Origin: Vibrio sp. VB16 | GTDB taxonomy: Bacteria; Pseudomonadota; Gammaproteobacteria; Enterobacterales; Vibrionaceae | DNA length: 64,000 nt | Direction: 5' to 3' | Assembly (NCBI RefSeq): GCF_015594925.2 | Contig: NZ_CP087591.1 | Location: 1,302,001 to 1,366,000 of the forward strand | Part shown: piece after piece, positions 1-8,291 of the stretch | Position numbering within the stretch: the stretch's first letter is position 1 | Layout: every line of letters starts with the position of its first letter | Position numbers and translations under genes: made by a program | The notes under the pieces: model-generated | Database searches by the model: none | What the model was told of the DNA's origin: nothing | The model's input: the letters and a program-made list of their open reading frames with translations, nothing else

Positions 1-21
1 ATCAAATGAACGGATTAAATC

Positions 22-70
22 GCAATGATTGTCATTTAATAAAGTTAATCTAAATGAAAACCATTATCAT
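22..70. promoter_or_regulatory. Possible Fur-box-like sequence
   Basis: Read on the minus strand, the segment near 52-70 gives ATGATAATGGTTTTCATTT, close to the Fur consensus of GATAAT hexamers. A second AATGAT/TGTCAT pair lies at about 22-36. Any regulated gene would lie to the left of the window, so this is only a suggestion based on the motif. Confidence 0.35.
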
Positions 71-156
71 AACAATAACCCTTAGAGAATTTGTGGCTAA
101 TCTTAGTGGATTTATGCTGTTCATTTGATGTAGATCAATTGCATGGTATATGGAAT

Positions 157-198
157 GGGGACATACACCTTAAGACAGGGACATACACCTTAAGGCAG
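157..198. repeat. Tandem REP-like repeat (GGGACATACACCTTAAG)
   Basis: Two adjacent direct copies of GGGACATACACCTTAAG are spaced by about 20 bp, roughly 200 bp from the 3' end of a REP-associated tyrosine transposase gene. A related core (TGTATGTCCCTGT) lies at 13068-13080 on the other strand. This fits the usual link between RAYT genes and short dispersed repeats. The rest of 1-408 holds no gene that I can see. Confidence 0.5.
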
Positions 199-408
199 TT
201 CAGAGGAAATATACCTAACGAAAAATGATGAGTAGGTTTATTTGGTTCATTTGAAGTGAGTTTGTCAATGAAGATAGCTGCTAGCTAGTTTTTTACGTGT
301 AACACAGCTGAATACTTTATTATTTTCAGGCGTAAAACTGGTGGGGTGCATAAAAGGCGACTAACGAAGACAAGTCGATAATACGGGGCGATAGGTTAGG
401 TTGAAAAT

Positions 409-1371
409 TTAATTATCCAGCCGAAAAAGATGAATTCTTACCTTTTTCATATGTAACTTTGCGGCTTCTGCGTGGCAATGACATCCAACGGCGGTTACCC
501 CGTATCGTTCTAACTGAATGCATGCGTTAAGCCAGGTAGTTTGTGCAATATCAAGTCTTTGTAATAGTGGGGGGAGTGACGGCTTTAACGTCGCCGTGTT
601 TTCTCGATATTGTCGTGCTGTCCAATCAACTAACTCAATATAATCCACCAATCGGAAAGGAATACCGTGAATGTTCTTATTGGTTGAGTTACCGACGAAA
701 GGGAACAGGAAACGGGCTTTTTCTTCTTGTTCTTTTAATGCCTCTAGCCGGACTTTTATTGATGTGAATTCTGAGGTTTCAGGTTTCTCTGCGATACCTG
801 CTTTTAGTGGATTAAGATCGACATAAGCCATGGCTGCCAAGAGTGCTTGCTCATCCAAAAGAGCTTGGCTTTTAAAACGACATTCCCAAAAATGCCCTTT
901 GCAGTTGTCCTCTTGATTCGCTTTTAAGGCAATATCGTAATTGAGTTCTTTCATAAACCAGCTTAAATTCCATAAACGATTTCGCCATGAATCGATAATC
1001 CTTAGGCACGCCTTTTCTTCTGCTCTAGTTGTAATTTGATGGGAAAGCCAACGTTGAATCAATGCGGGCAATTTATGACTGAGTTGCCAGCGCTCAATCA
1101 CTTGATTAGACGACAACCCGAGAGCCTTATCACGATTCATATGCAGTACCAAATGATAATGGTTGCTCATAATGGCGTAAGCGCAGATATCAATGCAGTA
1201 AAGTTGAGATAGAGCTTCAATTTTAGTTTCAATCCAAGATCGACGATGCTCATAGCTCTGTTGAGTATACGGGTCGACACCACATAGAAAACTGCGTCGA
1301 ACACAACGAGAAACACAGTGGTAATAAGGTGTCGATTCAATAGAAACCAGTTGTTTTCTAGCGGTGGTCAT
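409..1371 (-). CDS. REP-associated tyrosine transposase (RAYT, Y1_Tnp family)
   Basis: A 320-aa protein with the HUH-type Y1 transposase signature. The HUH motif is HYH (His71, His73) in the context MSNHYHLVLH. The likely nucleophilic tyrosine lies in AYVDLNPLKAG at about residue 182. The family nicks single-stranded DNA at short palindromic REP sequences and is usually domesticated, without classic IS ends. The length suits the long gammaproteobacterial RAYT group often labelled transposase in Vibrio and Shewanella. Two GGGACATACA repeats lie just beyond its 3' end. It is intact, with no sign of frameshift. Activity cannot be judged from the sequence. Confidence 0.85.
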   Translation of the reverse strand: MTTARKQLVSIESTPYYHCVSRCVRRSFLCGVDPYTQQSYEHRRSWIETKIEALSQLYCIDICAYAIMSNHYHLVLHMNRDKALGLSSNQVIERWQLSHKLPALIQRWLSHQITTRAEEKACLRIIDSWRNRLWNLSWFMKELNYDIALKANQEDNCKGHFWECRFKSQALLDEQALLAAMAYVDLNPLKAGIAEKPETSEFTSIKVRLEALKEQEEKARFLFPFVGNSTNKNIHGIPFRLVDYIELVDWTARQYRENTATLKPSLPPLLQRLDIAQTTWLNACIQLERYGVTAVGCHCHAEAAKLHMKKVRIHLFRLDN

Positions 1372-1626
1372 AAGGCAACCCGAATGTGATGGAAATAGAT
1401 ACGGATAATGTATCGCTTAAGAGAAACGAAGCCACCTCTAACGATTTGATTTGAGATTGACTTAGTATAAATTCATTCTTTGGCTAAGCCTTTCGGGCGT
1501 GTGTCCTAAATTCAAATACACCTCATTATTGCAGTTGTCATTGGTGGAATTGATTTTTACTTCAATATCGACAGATACTTAAGGTATAACATTCAACGGA
1601 CAAATCGCTAGTGAATCCATTTTATA

Positions 1627-2103
1627 ATGACTGATATTATTATGCTGATAAGAAAAGTTAAAATTGAAGAGTTAGATTCCGTTTATCTCATGGGGTATGA
1701 CGTTTGGGGTGAAGGCCTGTCGCTTAACGACTACCTAAATGAGTGTCGAAATAGTTCTAAGTACAAACTAGGCTGTTGGTATGTACTTGCCGTAAATGAT
1801 AAACCTGTTGCTTCTTTAATCGTGTATTCGGGCCAATTTGGGTTAACGGAACATTGTTATGGTATTGGTTCTGTTGCGACAGACTATGAAATGAGAGGTA
1901 AAGGTTTTGCTTCGTATTTGGTTCAATCGGTGACGCATAAATTGTTAAATGAAGAAAAGGCTAGGGCTGTCTTTCTGCATAGCGATATTAGTGCAGAGTT
2001 CTATGTAAAACTAGGATATCAGTGTATTCAAAGTACAAGCTGTATGGTGCATCTAGATCCATCATCAAACAGTTTTGAAGATTCAATTCCTTCATACTTT
2101 TAG
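1627..2103 (+). CDS. GNAT-family N-acetyltransferase
   Basis: A 158-aa single-domain protein. The acetyl-CoA-binding motif A is visible as SVATDYEMRGKGFASYLV (the R/Q-x-x-G-x-G/A pattern appears as RGKGFA), followed by a C-terminal FYVKLGYQ segment typical of the fold. The substrate cannot be inferred. The start is ambiguous between 1627 and an internal ATG at 1642 (MLIRKVKIEEL), and neither has a strong Shine-Dalgarno sequence. It stands alone, about 80 bp before a PhzF-like gene on the same strand, so co-transcription is possible. Confidence 0.8.
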   Translation: MTDIIMLIRKVKIEELDSVYLMGYDVWGEGLSLNDYLNECRNSSKYKLGCWYVLAVNDKPVASLIVYSGQFGLTEHCYGIGSVATDYEMRGKGFASYLVQSVTHKLLNEEKARAVFLHSDISAEFYVKLGYQCIQSTSCMVHLDPSSNSFEDSIPSYF

Positions 2104-2185
2104 TTAATAGTTCGTATGTGGTCTACAATTTGTAGTCTCTTAATTAATGAATATGTACTGCTAAGTACCAATTCAAGGATGGTTG

Positions 2186-2986
2186 ATGGATATCGATATA
2201 TACCAAGTAGACTCGTTTACATTGGAGCCATTTAAGGGAAATCCTGCGGGCGTTTGTATCATGGAACGTAGTCTTGATGAAATTATGATGTTTGCCATCG
2301 CAGCCGAAATGGCCGTTTCTGAAACGGCATTCTTGTCACTAGAGGATATGAGGCTAAGGTGGTTTACTCCGAAAGTAGAAGTAGAACTCTGTGGTCACGG
2401 AACGCTGGCTGTTGCACATATTTTGAAAGAAAATGGTTTAGTTGCTGTTGGTGAAGAATTGACATTCAACACTCTGTCTGGCCTCTTGCAAGTAAAAGTT
2501 GAAGATCAATATATTGAATTGGATTTTCCAGCTCCGATTATTGATGTTGAGATTGGTCCAAGTATTGAAATGTTGAACAGTCTGGGTATACGTTCTGATC
2601 AAGTCGTATCCAGTGGCATTTTTGATTCAAAAATTTTGATAGAAATTGATAGTGAAGCCGATCTGTTATCACTTAACCCAAACTTCGACAACTTGAAGGC
2701 ATTACCCGGTCGTGGGGTGTTGATAACGGTCAAATCGATATCGAATAGTATTGATTTTAAGTCTCGTTACTTTGCCCCTTGGGTAGGAGTAAATGAAGAC
2801 CCTGTTACTGGTTCCGCACATTGTGCCTTAGCGGTTCATTGGGGAAGAACGTTTAACAAGTCTCGACTCAAAGGCTATCAAGCATCCGATCGAGGAGGTT
2901 TTGTTGAGGTTGAGTTATTGCCAAATCAAAGGGTTAAGTTGATTGGTAATGCAGTCACCGTTATCAAAGGCACGATGAAGGTATAA
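2186..2986 (+). CDS. PhzF-family isomerase/epimerase-like protein
   Basis: A 266-aa protein of the PhzF (phenazine biosynthesis-like, diaminopimelate-epimerase fold) family. Visible markers are the N-terminal VDSFTLEPFKGNPAGV, the catalytic-glutamate segment VSETAFL (Glu near residue 46), the glycine-rich ELCGHGTLAVAHIL and the C-terminal EDPVTGSAHCALA. Most family members outside phz operons have unknown substrates, and no phenazine genes are nearby. I chose the ATG at 2186, which has an AAGGA box about 7 bp upstream, over the in-frame TTG at 2183. Confidence 0.85.
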   Translation: MDIDIYQVDSFTLEPFKGNPAGVCIMERSLDEIMMFAIAAEMAVSETAFLSLEDMRLRWFTPKVEVELCGHGTLAVAHILKENGLVAVGEELTFNTLSGLLQVKVEDQYIELDFPAPIIDVEIGPSIEMLNSLGIRSDQVVSSGIFDSKILIEIDSEADLLSLNPNFDNLKALPGRGVLITVKSISNSIDFKSRYFAPWVGVNEDPVTGSAHCALAVHWGRTFNKSRLKGYQASDRGGFVEVELLPNQRVKLIGNAVTVIKGTMKV

Positions 2987-3061
2987 ACCATAGTCAAAAA
3001 GAACGGGATAAATCGTTGAAACACGTAAAGTGCAGAAATCTAAATAAATTAAGGGAAATAA

Positions 3062-4249
3062 ATGTCATACCAACTGATACTAATATGCATTGCTGCTTTG
3101 ATTTGCATTGGTATACTTTTACATCACCCGTCGCGCACTTTTGGTATTCCTTCTTTGCTGATTTTCATGGGCGTTGGCTTATTGCTCGGTAATGGCGAGT
3201 TCGATTTTGTTTATGATAATCTTCAGATAACATCATTAGTGGGAAGTATTGCCCTCAATATTATTGTTTTCGTGGGGGGCCTCAATACCTCGACGGCGAG
3301 CGTTCGTATTGCTTATCGTGAAGGCGGCGTTTTGTCTACTCTAGGTGTGCTTCTCACGACACTATTTTTTGCCATTCTGCTTTCATTTGTATTAGAACTA
3401 TCATTTATCCACTGTTTATTATTTGCGGCCATTGTTTCCTCGACAGATGCCGCTGCCGTGTTCTCAATTCTAGAGTCAAAAAAACTCAAGTTGAAGGAAC
3501 AGACAGACACAGTGCTTGAGTTTGAATCTGCCACCAATGACCCTGTCGCACTTATTCTAGTGGTGCTTTTGACAGAGTTGGCGCTTGCACCTAATAATCC
3601 CGTGTCTATGACTGTTATCGGAACTGAGTTACTTATCCAAATCTCAAGTGCATTGATTATTGCTTATCTGGTTGGCCGGCTCAGTGTTTGGTTGCTTAAC
3701 CATATTAAGCTGGAAGAATACGGGCTAATACCCGTCTTTATTCTTTCTAGTTTTGTTCTAGCAACATACGGAAGTGAGTTTGCTGGCGGTAATATTTTAT
3801 TAGCATCGTATGTTGTTGGTGTGGTGATTGGTAATGGAATCAAACGCGGTCGAGAAATAAATAAACACTTTTTTAATAGCTTGTCTTGGTTAGCTCAGGC
3901 GTTAATGTTTATTGTGCTTGGCTTACAAATTTTCCCACATCATTTATTTGATGTTCTTTGGCTTTCTCTACTCCCCGCCATATTATTAATATTGGTGGCG
4001 AGACCTTTAGCCGTCCAAGTTTGTTATTTGCCGTTTTTAAAAGCTAGTTGGAAAAAACGGTTGTTTATATCGGCTATAGGTTTAAAAGGAGCAACACCTA
4101 TCGTATTTGCTTTGATTCCTGCAGCCGCGGGTGTTAGTGATGCTTTAACCATAGTCAATATGGTCTTCTTCATCGTGCTTATATCAGTATTTATTCAAGG
4201 TGGTGCTATCGAACCATTGGCGAAAAAGTTACAACTCAATAATGAATAA
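3062..4249 (+). CDS. CPA1-family Na+ (K+)/H+ antiporter, NhaP2-like transporter domain
   Basis: A 395-aa polytopic inner-membrane protein with about 12 hydrophobic segments. The family motifs SSTDAAAVFSIL and ESATNDPVALIL include the paired Asn-Asp residues needed for ion exchange. It resembles NhaP2/CvrA but ends just after the transport domain, so the cytoplasmic TrkA-C/CorC-like regulatory tail of NhaP2 is absent. The likely role is pH, cation or volume homeostasis. A weak AAGGGAAATAA Shine-Dalgarno region precedes the ATG. The 165 bp downstream hold no recognised feature. Confidence 0.85.
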   Translation: MSYQLILICIAALICIGILLHHPSRTFGIPSLLIFMGVGLLLGNGEFDFVYDNLQITSLVGSIALNIIVFVGGLNTSTASVRIAYREGGVLSTLGVLLTTLFFAILLSFVLELSFIHCLLFAAIVSSTDAAAVFSILESKKLKLKEQTDTVLEFESATNDPVALILVVLLTELALAPNNPVSMTVIGTELLIQISSALIIAYLVGRLSVWLLNHIKLEEYGLIPVFILSSFVLATYGSEFAGGNILLASYVVGVVIGNGIKRGREINKHFFNSLSWLAQALMFIVLGLQIFPHHLFDVLWLSLLPAILLILVARPLAVQVCYLPFLKASWKKRLFISAIGLKGATPIVFALIPAAAGVSDALTIVNMVFFIVLISVFIQGGAIEPLAKKLQLNNE

Positions 4250-4414
4250 GTGTTTAAATTCACTGCATCGTTAATGACGCGTGTTTTTTCCAAGTATAGG
4301 CGCTTGCGCATTGAATAGATTTTGTAACACACGGTAGGTTTTAAAGGCATTGCTAACGCCTAGTGAATTAGGTATAAGACGGTAACGATCTTAACTACAC
4401 AACCTTAGGTACCC

Positions 4415-4768
4415 ATGAACAATAACCAAGAGATGATTGCTTACCTACGCGAGCGTATTCCAACGTTCGAATGTGTACCGGGCTGTCATGATTGTTGTGG
4501 ACCGGTAACCACTTCTTCGGAGGAAATGTCGCGATTGCCGAGAAAAACGGACGCTCAGCATGAAGCAGCATTGAATGAATTTAATTGCGTACACTTGGGT
4601 CCTAACGGATGTAAGGTGTACGAGGAACGACCTCTTATTTGCCGAGTATTTGGCACAACACCGAATATGCCTTGTCCAAATAAATGCCGTCCGGAAGAGA
4701 TGATCGATTCGAAAGTCGAGCGTCAGATCCATCATTACATCAGAAATACACGCCAAGTATTGGTGTAG
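4415..4768 (+). CDS. YkgJ-family cysteine-cluster protein
   Basis: A 117-aa cytosolic protein with the Cys pattern of the YkgJ (UPF0153) metal-chelating family: CxxGCHDCC near residues 20-28, then NCVHLGPNGCKVYEERPLICRVF and a C-terminal CPNKC. These cysteines are thought to hold zinc or an iron-sulfur cluster. The biochemical role of the family is unknown. It is a single-gene unit; the 165 bp before it hold no obvious element. Confidence 0.85.
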   Translation: MNNNQEMIAYLRERIPTFECVPGCHDCCGPVTTSSEEMSRLPRKTDAQHEAALNEFNCVHLGPNGCKVYEERPLICRVFGTTPNMPCPNKCRPEEMIDSKVERQIHHYIRNTRQVLV

Positions 4769-4905
4769 GTTGTCAACGGCCTGTTTGAAATTCAAATCGA
4801 ATTTTTTCTAGCTACTATGGGGTAGTAAGAGGCACATAAATCCAGTTTTTTTTTAGTAAGCACTATTATTCAAATCAGTTTCTTAACAATTTTTCAAGGA
4901 CACAC

Positions 4906-5460
4906 ATGAAAGGATTTCTTAAAGGTCGTACAATTTTGATCTTGTTTGTTATTACAAATATTGTCTACCTCACAATGTTGTTTTATTCCATACCTACATT
5001 AGTCGGTTACTCCGAAGGGATTGATATATTCGATATGTCTCCATTCGGTTACAACCATGCTGAAGCTCAGCTGCTTTTAGGTACACTCGGAGAAGAAGGA
5101 CGAAATTTTTATCGTTATACACAATTGTTGCTCGATTCACTTTACCCCGTATTATTTGCTGTCACCTATAGCCTGCTGATGTTATGGGTAATAAATTTTG
5201 GTCAATTGAAGTTCATAGTTTGGAGGGGATTATCTTTACTCCCATTGTTTGTGGGTGTGTTTGATTATTCTGAAAACTACTTTATATTCAAAATTCTGGC
5301 CAGTTATCCAGAAGTGTCAGAACGCTTAGTTTCAATCTCAAGTGCACTGACGATCAGTAAAAGTATGACCACGACCGTTTTCTTTGTGGGGCTATTGTTT
5401 GCATTCTTCGCAGCAACAATAAATCGGATTAAAGACAAAAAAGCAGCGATGAAGAGCTAG
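4906..5460 (+). CDS. Small integral membrane protein of unknown function
   Basis: A 184-aa protein with four predicted membrane segments, at about residues 8-30 (ILILFVITNIVYLTMLFYSI), 70-95, 105-120 and 145-170 (TVFFVGLLFAFFAAT). The tail is basic (RIKDKKAAMKS), consistent with a cytosolic C-terminus. No recognised domain. An AAGGA box lies about 9 bp before the ATG. It is a stand-alone gene facing a minus-strand gene. Real on the basis of hydrophobic pattern, start context and lack of a competing ORF. Confidence 0.7.
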   Translation: MKGFLKGRTILILFVITNIVYLTMLFYSIPTLVGYSEGIDIFDMSPFGYNHAEAQLLLGTLGEEGRNFYRYTQLLLDSLYPVLFAVTYSLLMLWVINFGQLKFIVWRGLSLLPLFVGVFDYSENYFIFKILASYPEVSERLVSISSALTISKSMTTTVFFVGLLFAFFAATINRIKDKKAAMKS

Positions 5461-5637
5461 AACTAAGGCGGTGTGCCTTTACTTTCGCTGATTTCTTAAT
5501 TCATTATCACTACAATTTACTTGCTTCACTATCTTTGGGGAAACACATTTTAGTCATGCGATGTTGTCGGTGATCGGTTTGGTTGACTCATGAGTCTTCA
5601 TTGCCAACGTACGCATTCATCTGCATTGGGTGATACG

Positions 5638-6192
5638 TTATTTCGAAAGCTCTTTTGTTTTTATAAAAAACGCGAGTTCGGTATTATAGTTGGCCTTTGT
5701 TTCTCTAAGGTTCTTTATTTTTTCTTTAAAGATTCGTAGATTTTTTGATGCGGATTCGTAGTTTTTGGTGGCTGATTTGTAGTCATCATATTTACCTTCA
5801 TCGTCACAATAACCGGCTAACTTTTCCCAATTGTATTCTAAGTTTCGTCCATTTTTTTTTATTGCTTGCAGCTTGTTATTGAGTTCGTCAATGCGATCTA
5901 TTTGTTTCTTTGTGTTGGTAATAAAGCCTTCAACGGATTTTCTGTCCACATCATTATTCATGTTCCACATGGCGCTGTACTTTTCTAACGTATATCTATT
6001 GTGGATAAGCGCTGATGGGTTGGTTTTTATTTCATACTCATCAATTTCCTGAAGGAGCTGATTGTAGCTCTTTACGGTTTTGCTGAATAAAGTACCAAGC
6101 TTATCCCAGTTGCTGTCACTGCAGTAGTATGTCGTCGCGTTTGCACTTTGCGTAAAAGTGATGAACAGAATGAACAATAGTATTTTTTTCAT
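5638..6192 (-). CDS. Periplasmic hypothetical protein with coiled-coil content
   Basis: A 184-aa protein starting with a clear signal peptide (MKKILLFILFITFTQSANA, cleavage expected near residue 19). The mature part is rich in Lys, Asn and Glu, with heptad-like helices at about residues 85-110 and 140-170. Two or three cysteines (YYCSDSN and GYCDDEG) could form a disulfide. No domain recognised. It lies alone, convergent with the membrane protein at 4906-5460. Confidence 0.65.
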   Translation of the reverse strand: MKKILLFILFITFTQSANATTYYCSDSNWDKLGTLFSKTVKSYNQLLQEIDEYEIKTNPSALIHNRYTLEKYSAMWNMNNDVDRKSVEGFITNTKKQIDRIDELNNKLQAIKKNGRNLEYNWEKLAGYCDDEGKYDDYKSATKNYESASKNLRIFKEKIKNLRETKANYNTELAFFIKTKELSK

Positions 6193-6350
6193 TTTAGGGT
6201 TATCTCTTCCCTGACTTTAATGTGTTAATTTTACGGTACTCTTACCGGTATTTCCTTGAGATTTATCAGTGAAATGTAGCGACGGTATAGAGATCTAACC
6301 CCACAGCGAGATATGGGTATGTCGATCAGCAATTAGCCTATATAACGGTT

Positions 6351-7304
6351 TTATTGCGGCCACTGATCTTTGTTTGGGTCATTGCTTTCTACCCACGCTA
6401 GTTCTTCTCGAGCGTTTAAGTACAGTTGTAATCCGTTATACGATGCGAATGCAGCGGTTCCACCTAAATGTTGGAACTCATCAAAGTAATTATCTTCTAA
6501 GTGGCGAAGATCAGAGAGAGTATGAACGCCTTTCTCTATCGCCCACTTGATTGCAAATATTGGAGCGACAGTGCCTGAAACGGACACCTCCATAATGGGT
6601 TGATTATTGGCACTTCTGGAGTGTTTATTAAAAGCAACTTCCCGTTTCTCAGTTTCTTGAACGGTAATTTCACGAATGATTTTGGCGCGCTTAGTGTTAG
6701 AAATACGTTTATTCAATTTTGCTATTTTCAAAGCATAATTAAATCTACTTGGTGTAACAATATCCACAAGTTGAGTGAGCAGCTCTTTGTCGATAGCCGT
6801 GGCAGTAGCAAAGAAATTGATACATGTGTTCAATGACGAATAGTTTGTACCTTCAAACTCAAAACCACCTGTATCATCAATGGTATCTAATGGAAGATCG
6901 TCAATACTGATGACCCATCCTTGAAACGTCACTCTCTGTTTTGCGATTTCATACATTTTCCATGCACTTCTACCAAAACCACCCAATATTGAACCTGAAA
7001 AATCGCTGTCTTTGAGCTCTTGCTCCGTCCAGTTTTCTCCTATGGCTAAGTGCTTGGTGTATTTAGATATAAGAGCTTGCTTGATGTAGGAACGCAACGC
7101 CCAAATGGACGTTAAGTCGCTAGGATATTTGATAGAGTTGCATTCATTACATATTGGTATCGCTAATAAGGCGTGTTCCAAATTCAAGCTTGAGTTAGCG
7201 TTATTAGGAAAATGTAGGCTTGTAGAGCATGGTTCACCACAAAACCAACATGTATGACGAAAATTAAATGGTATATCTATCGATGTATGGGAATGGGTTT
7301 GCAT
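6351..7304 (-). CDS. HNH-like zinc-motif protein of unknown function
   Basis: A 317-aa protein. Its N-terminus has CWFCGEPCS, then HALLAIPICNECN: two CxxC pairs with an intervening His, like the zinc half of HNH/treble-clef endonucleases. The remaining 250 residues are not recognised and have no membrane segment. A nuclease role is only a guess, because a clear catalytic HNH histidine array is not evident. The 160 bp before it and the next gene on the opposite strand give no operon partner. Confidence 0.55.
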   Translation of the reverse strand: MQTHSHTSIDIPFNFRHTCWFCGEPCSTSLHFPNNANSSLNLEHALLAIPICNECNSIKYPSDLTSIWALRSYIKQALISKYTKHLAIGENWTEQELKDSDFSGSILGGFGRSAWKMYEIAKQRVTFQGWVISIDDLPLDTIDDTGGFEFEGTNYSSLNTCINFFATATAIDKELLTQLVDIVTPSRFNYALKIAKLNKRISNTKRAKIIREITVQETEKREVAFNKHSRSANNQPIMEVSVSGTVAPIFAIKWAIEKGVHTLSDLRHLEDNYFDEFQHLGGTAAFASYNGLQLYLNAREELAWVESNDPNKDQWPQ

Positions 7305-7574
7305 AGTGCTTTTGAACTTATTCTGATGTAAGCAGTTTACCTAGTAAATGTATGAATGTAACTAGTGATGTTGTCACTCTTACTATGCAAAGATAGCTAT
7401 GAGGTTAAGCCAAAGAAATCTTCGGATGATGAGCCATGGTGTATGAACTTTCCATTGTGAACCATGACATCAGAGTTTTCGACAAGTTATTTAATATCTA
7501 AACTAAGCCGCTCTCTTTCATCCTATATAGGGTGTGTTAAATTACCAGTGACCCATTTTCCTAACAGAATAATT

Positions 7575-8246
7575 ATGCTTATTACTGAAGAAGACATTTA
7601 TCACACTTCCAAAATTTTGGATTTCGTTACTGAAAATCAGGAGGCACTCTCTTTTCGTCGACATACCATAAAAAAAGGTGAAGCTATATTTAAGCAAGGA
7701 CAAGCAATACGAGATATTATCTTTGTGACCGATGGCTCTATATCTTTATATCGAAGTTCTGTTCATGGACGGCGTTATCAGCTTGGAACATTTACTCATA
7801 ATGGGTTTCTTGGCCTGATGGAGTTATTTTCAGGGAACGACTGTTTTTATGCCGTACAGGCAGAGAGTGACTGTGATGTATATATGGTCGATGGTGTGGC
7901 CTTCGCTGACATGATTTGTCATACTCCGAAACTCGCCGCGCATACGTTTAAACACCTTACCTCAAAGTGGTATTTGTCTATCGAGCGTATGACTAGAAAT
8001 ATTCTTCATACGATGTCGTACTGTGTGATTGATGACTTATTAAATTTTGCAAACGCAAACCCAAAAGAAGAATACATAATAAACAAAAGTTTAGAGTGTG
8101 AACGACTCGGAACGAGTTTACGGGTGTACAATCGAATTCTAAAACAGTTGAGCAATATTGGTGCGATTTCTGTTTCACGAAAAAGTATTCGGATTCTAGA
8201 TATAGCCAAACTTGAAGCCGAGTTAGGTAAAGAAGCTGAGAAGTAG
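7575..8246 (+). CDS. Crp/Fnr-family transcriptional regulator
   Basis: A 223-aa protein with an N-terminal cyclic-nucleotide-binding-like beta-barrel (FRRHTIKKGEAIFKQGQAIRDIIFVTDGSISLYRSS, then NGFLGLMELFSG) and a C-terminal winged-helix region. The arginine that contacts cAMP phosphate in CRP is not evident, so another ligand or none is likely. The reading frame is open back to 7464; I prefer 7575 because the extra 37 residues do not resemble the family, though no strong Shine-Dalgarno sequence marks either start. It is convergent with the sulfatase pair, which may or may not be its target. Confidence 0.75.
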   Translation: MLITEEDIYHTSKILDFVTENQEALSFRRHTIKKGEAIFKQGQAIRDIIFVTDGSISLYRSSVHGRRYQLGTFTHNGFLGLMELFSGNDCFYAVQAESDCDVYMVDGVAFADMICHTPKLAAHTFKHLTSKWYLSIERMTRNILHTMSYCVIDDLLNFANANPKEEYIINKSLECERLGTSLRVYNRILKQLSNIGAISVSRKSIRILDIAKLEAELGKEAEK

Positions 8247-8271
8247 ACGGCAATCCTTTGTATTGCCGTCT
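8245..8271. terminator. Hairpin between convergent genes
   Basis: A perfect inverted repeat AGACGGCAAT / ATTGCCGTCT with a 7-nt loop starts in the stop region of the Crp-like gene and sits 20 bp before the end of the sulfatase gene. It lacks a long T-run, so it may be a weak bidirectional terminator or an mRNA 3'-end stabiliser. Confidence 0.6.
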
Positions 8272-8291
8272 ACGGTCACACGTTCACCCAA

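Noticed and set aside
4445..4795. Minus-strand ORF opposite the YkgJ-family gene
   Set aside because: It is antisense to a gene with clear conserved cysteine motifs and shows no domain of its own.
7464..7574. N-terminal extension of the Crp-like protein
   Set aside because: The 37 added residues do not resemble Crp/Fnr proteins and have no better start signal than 7575.
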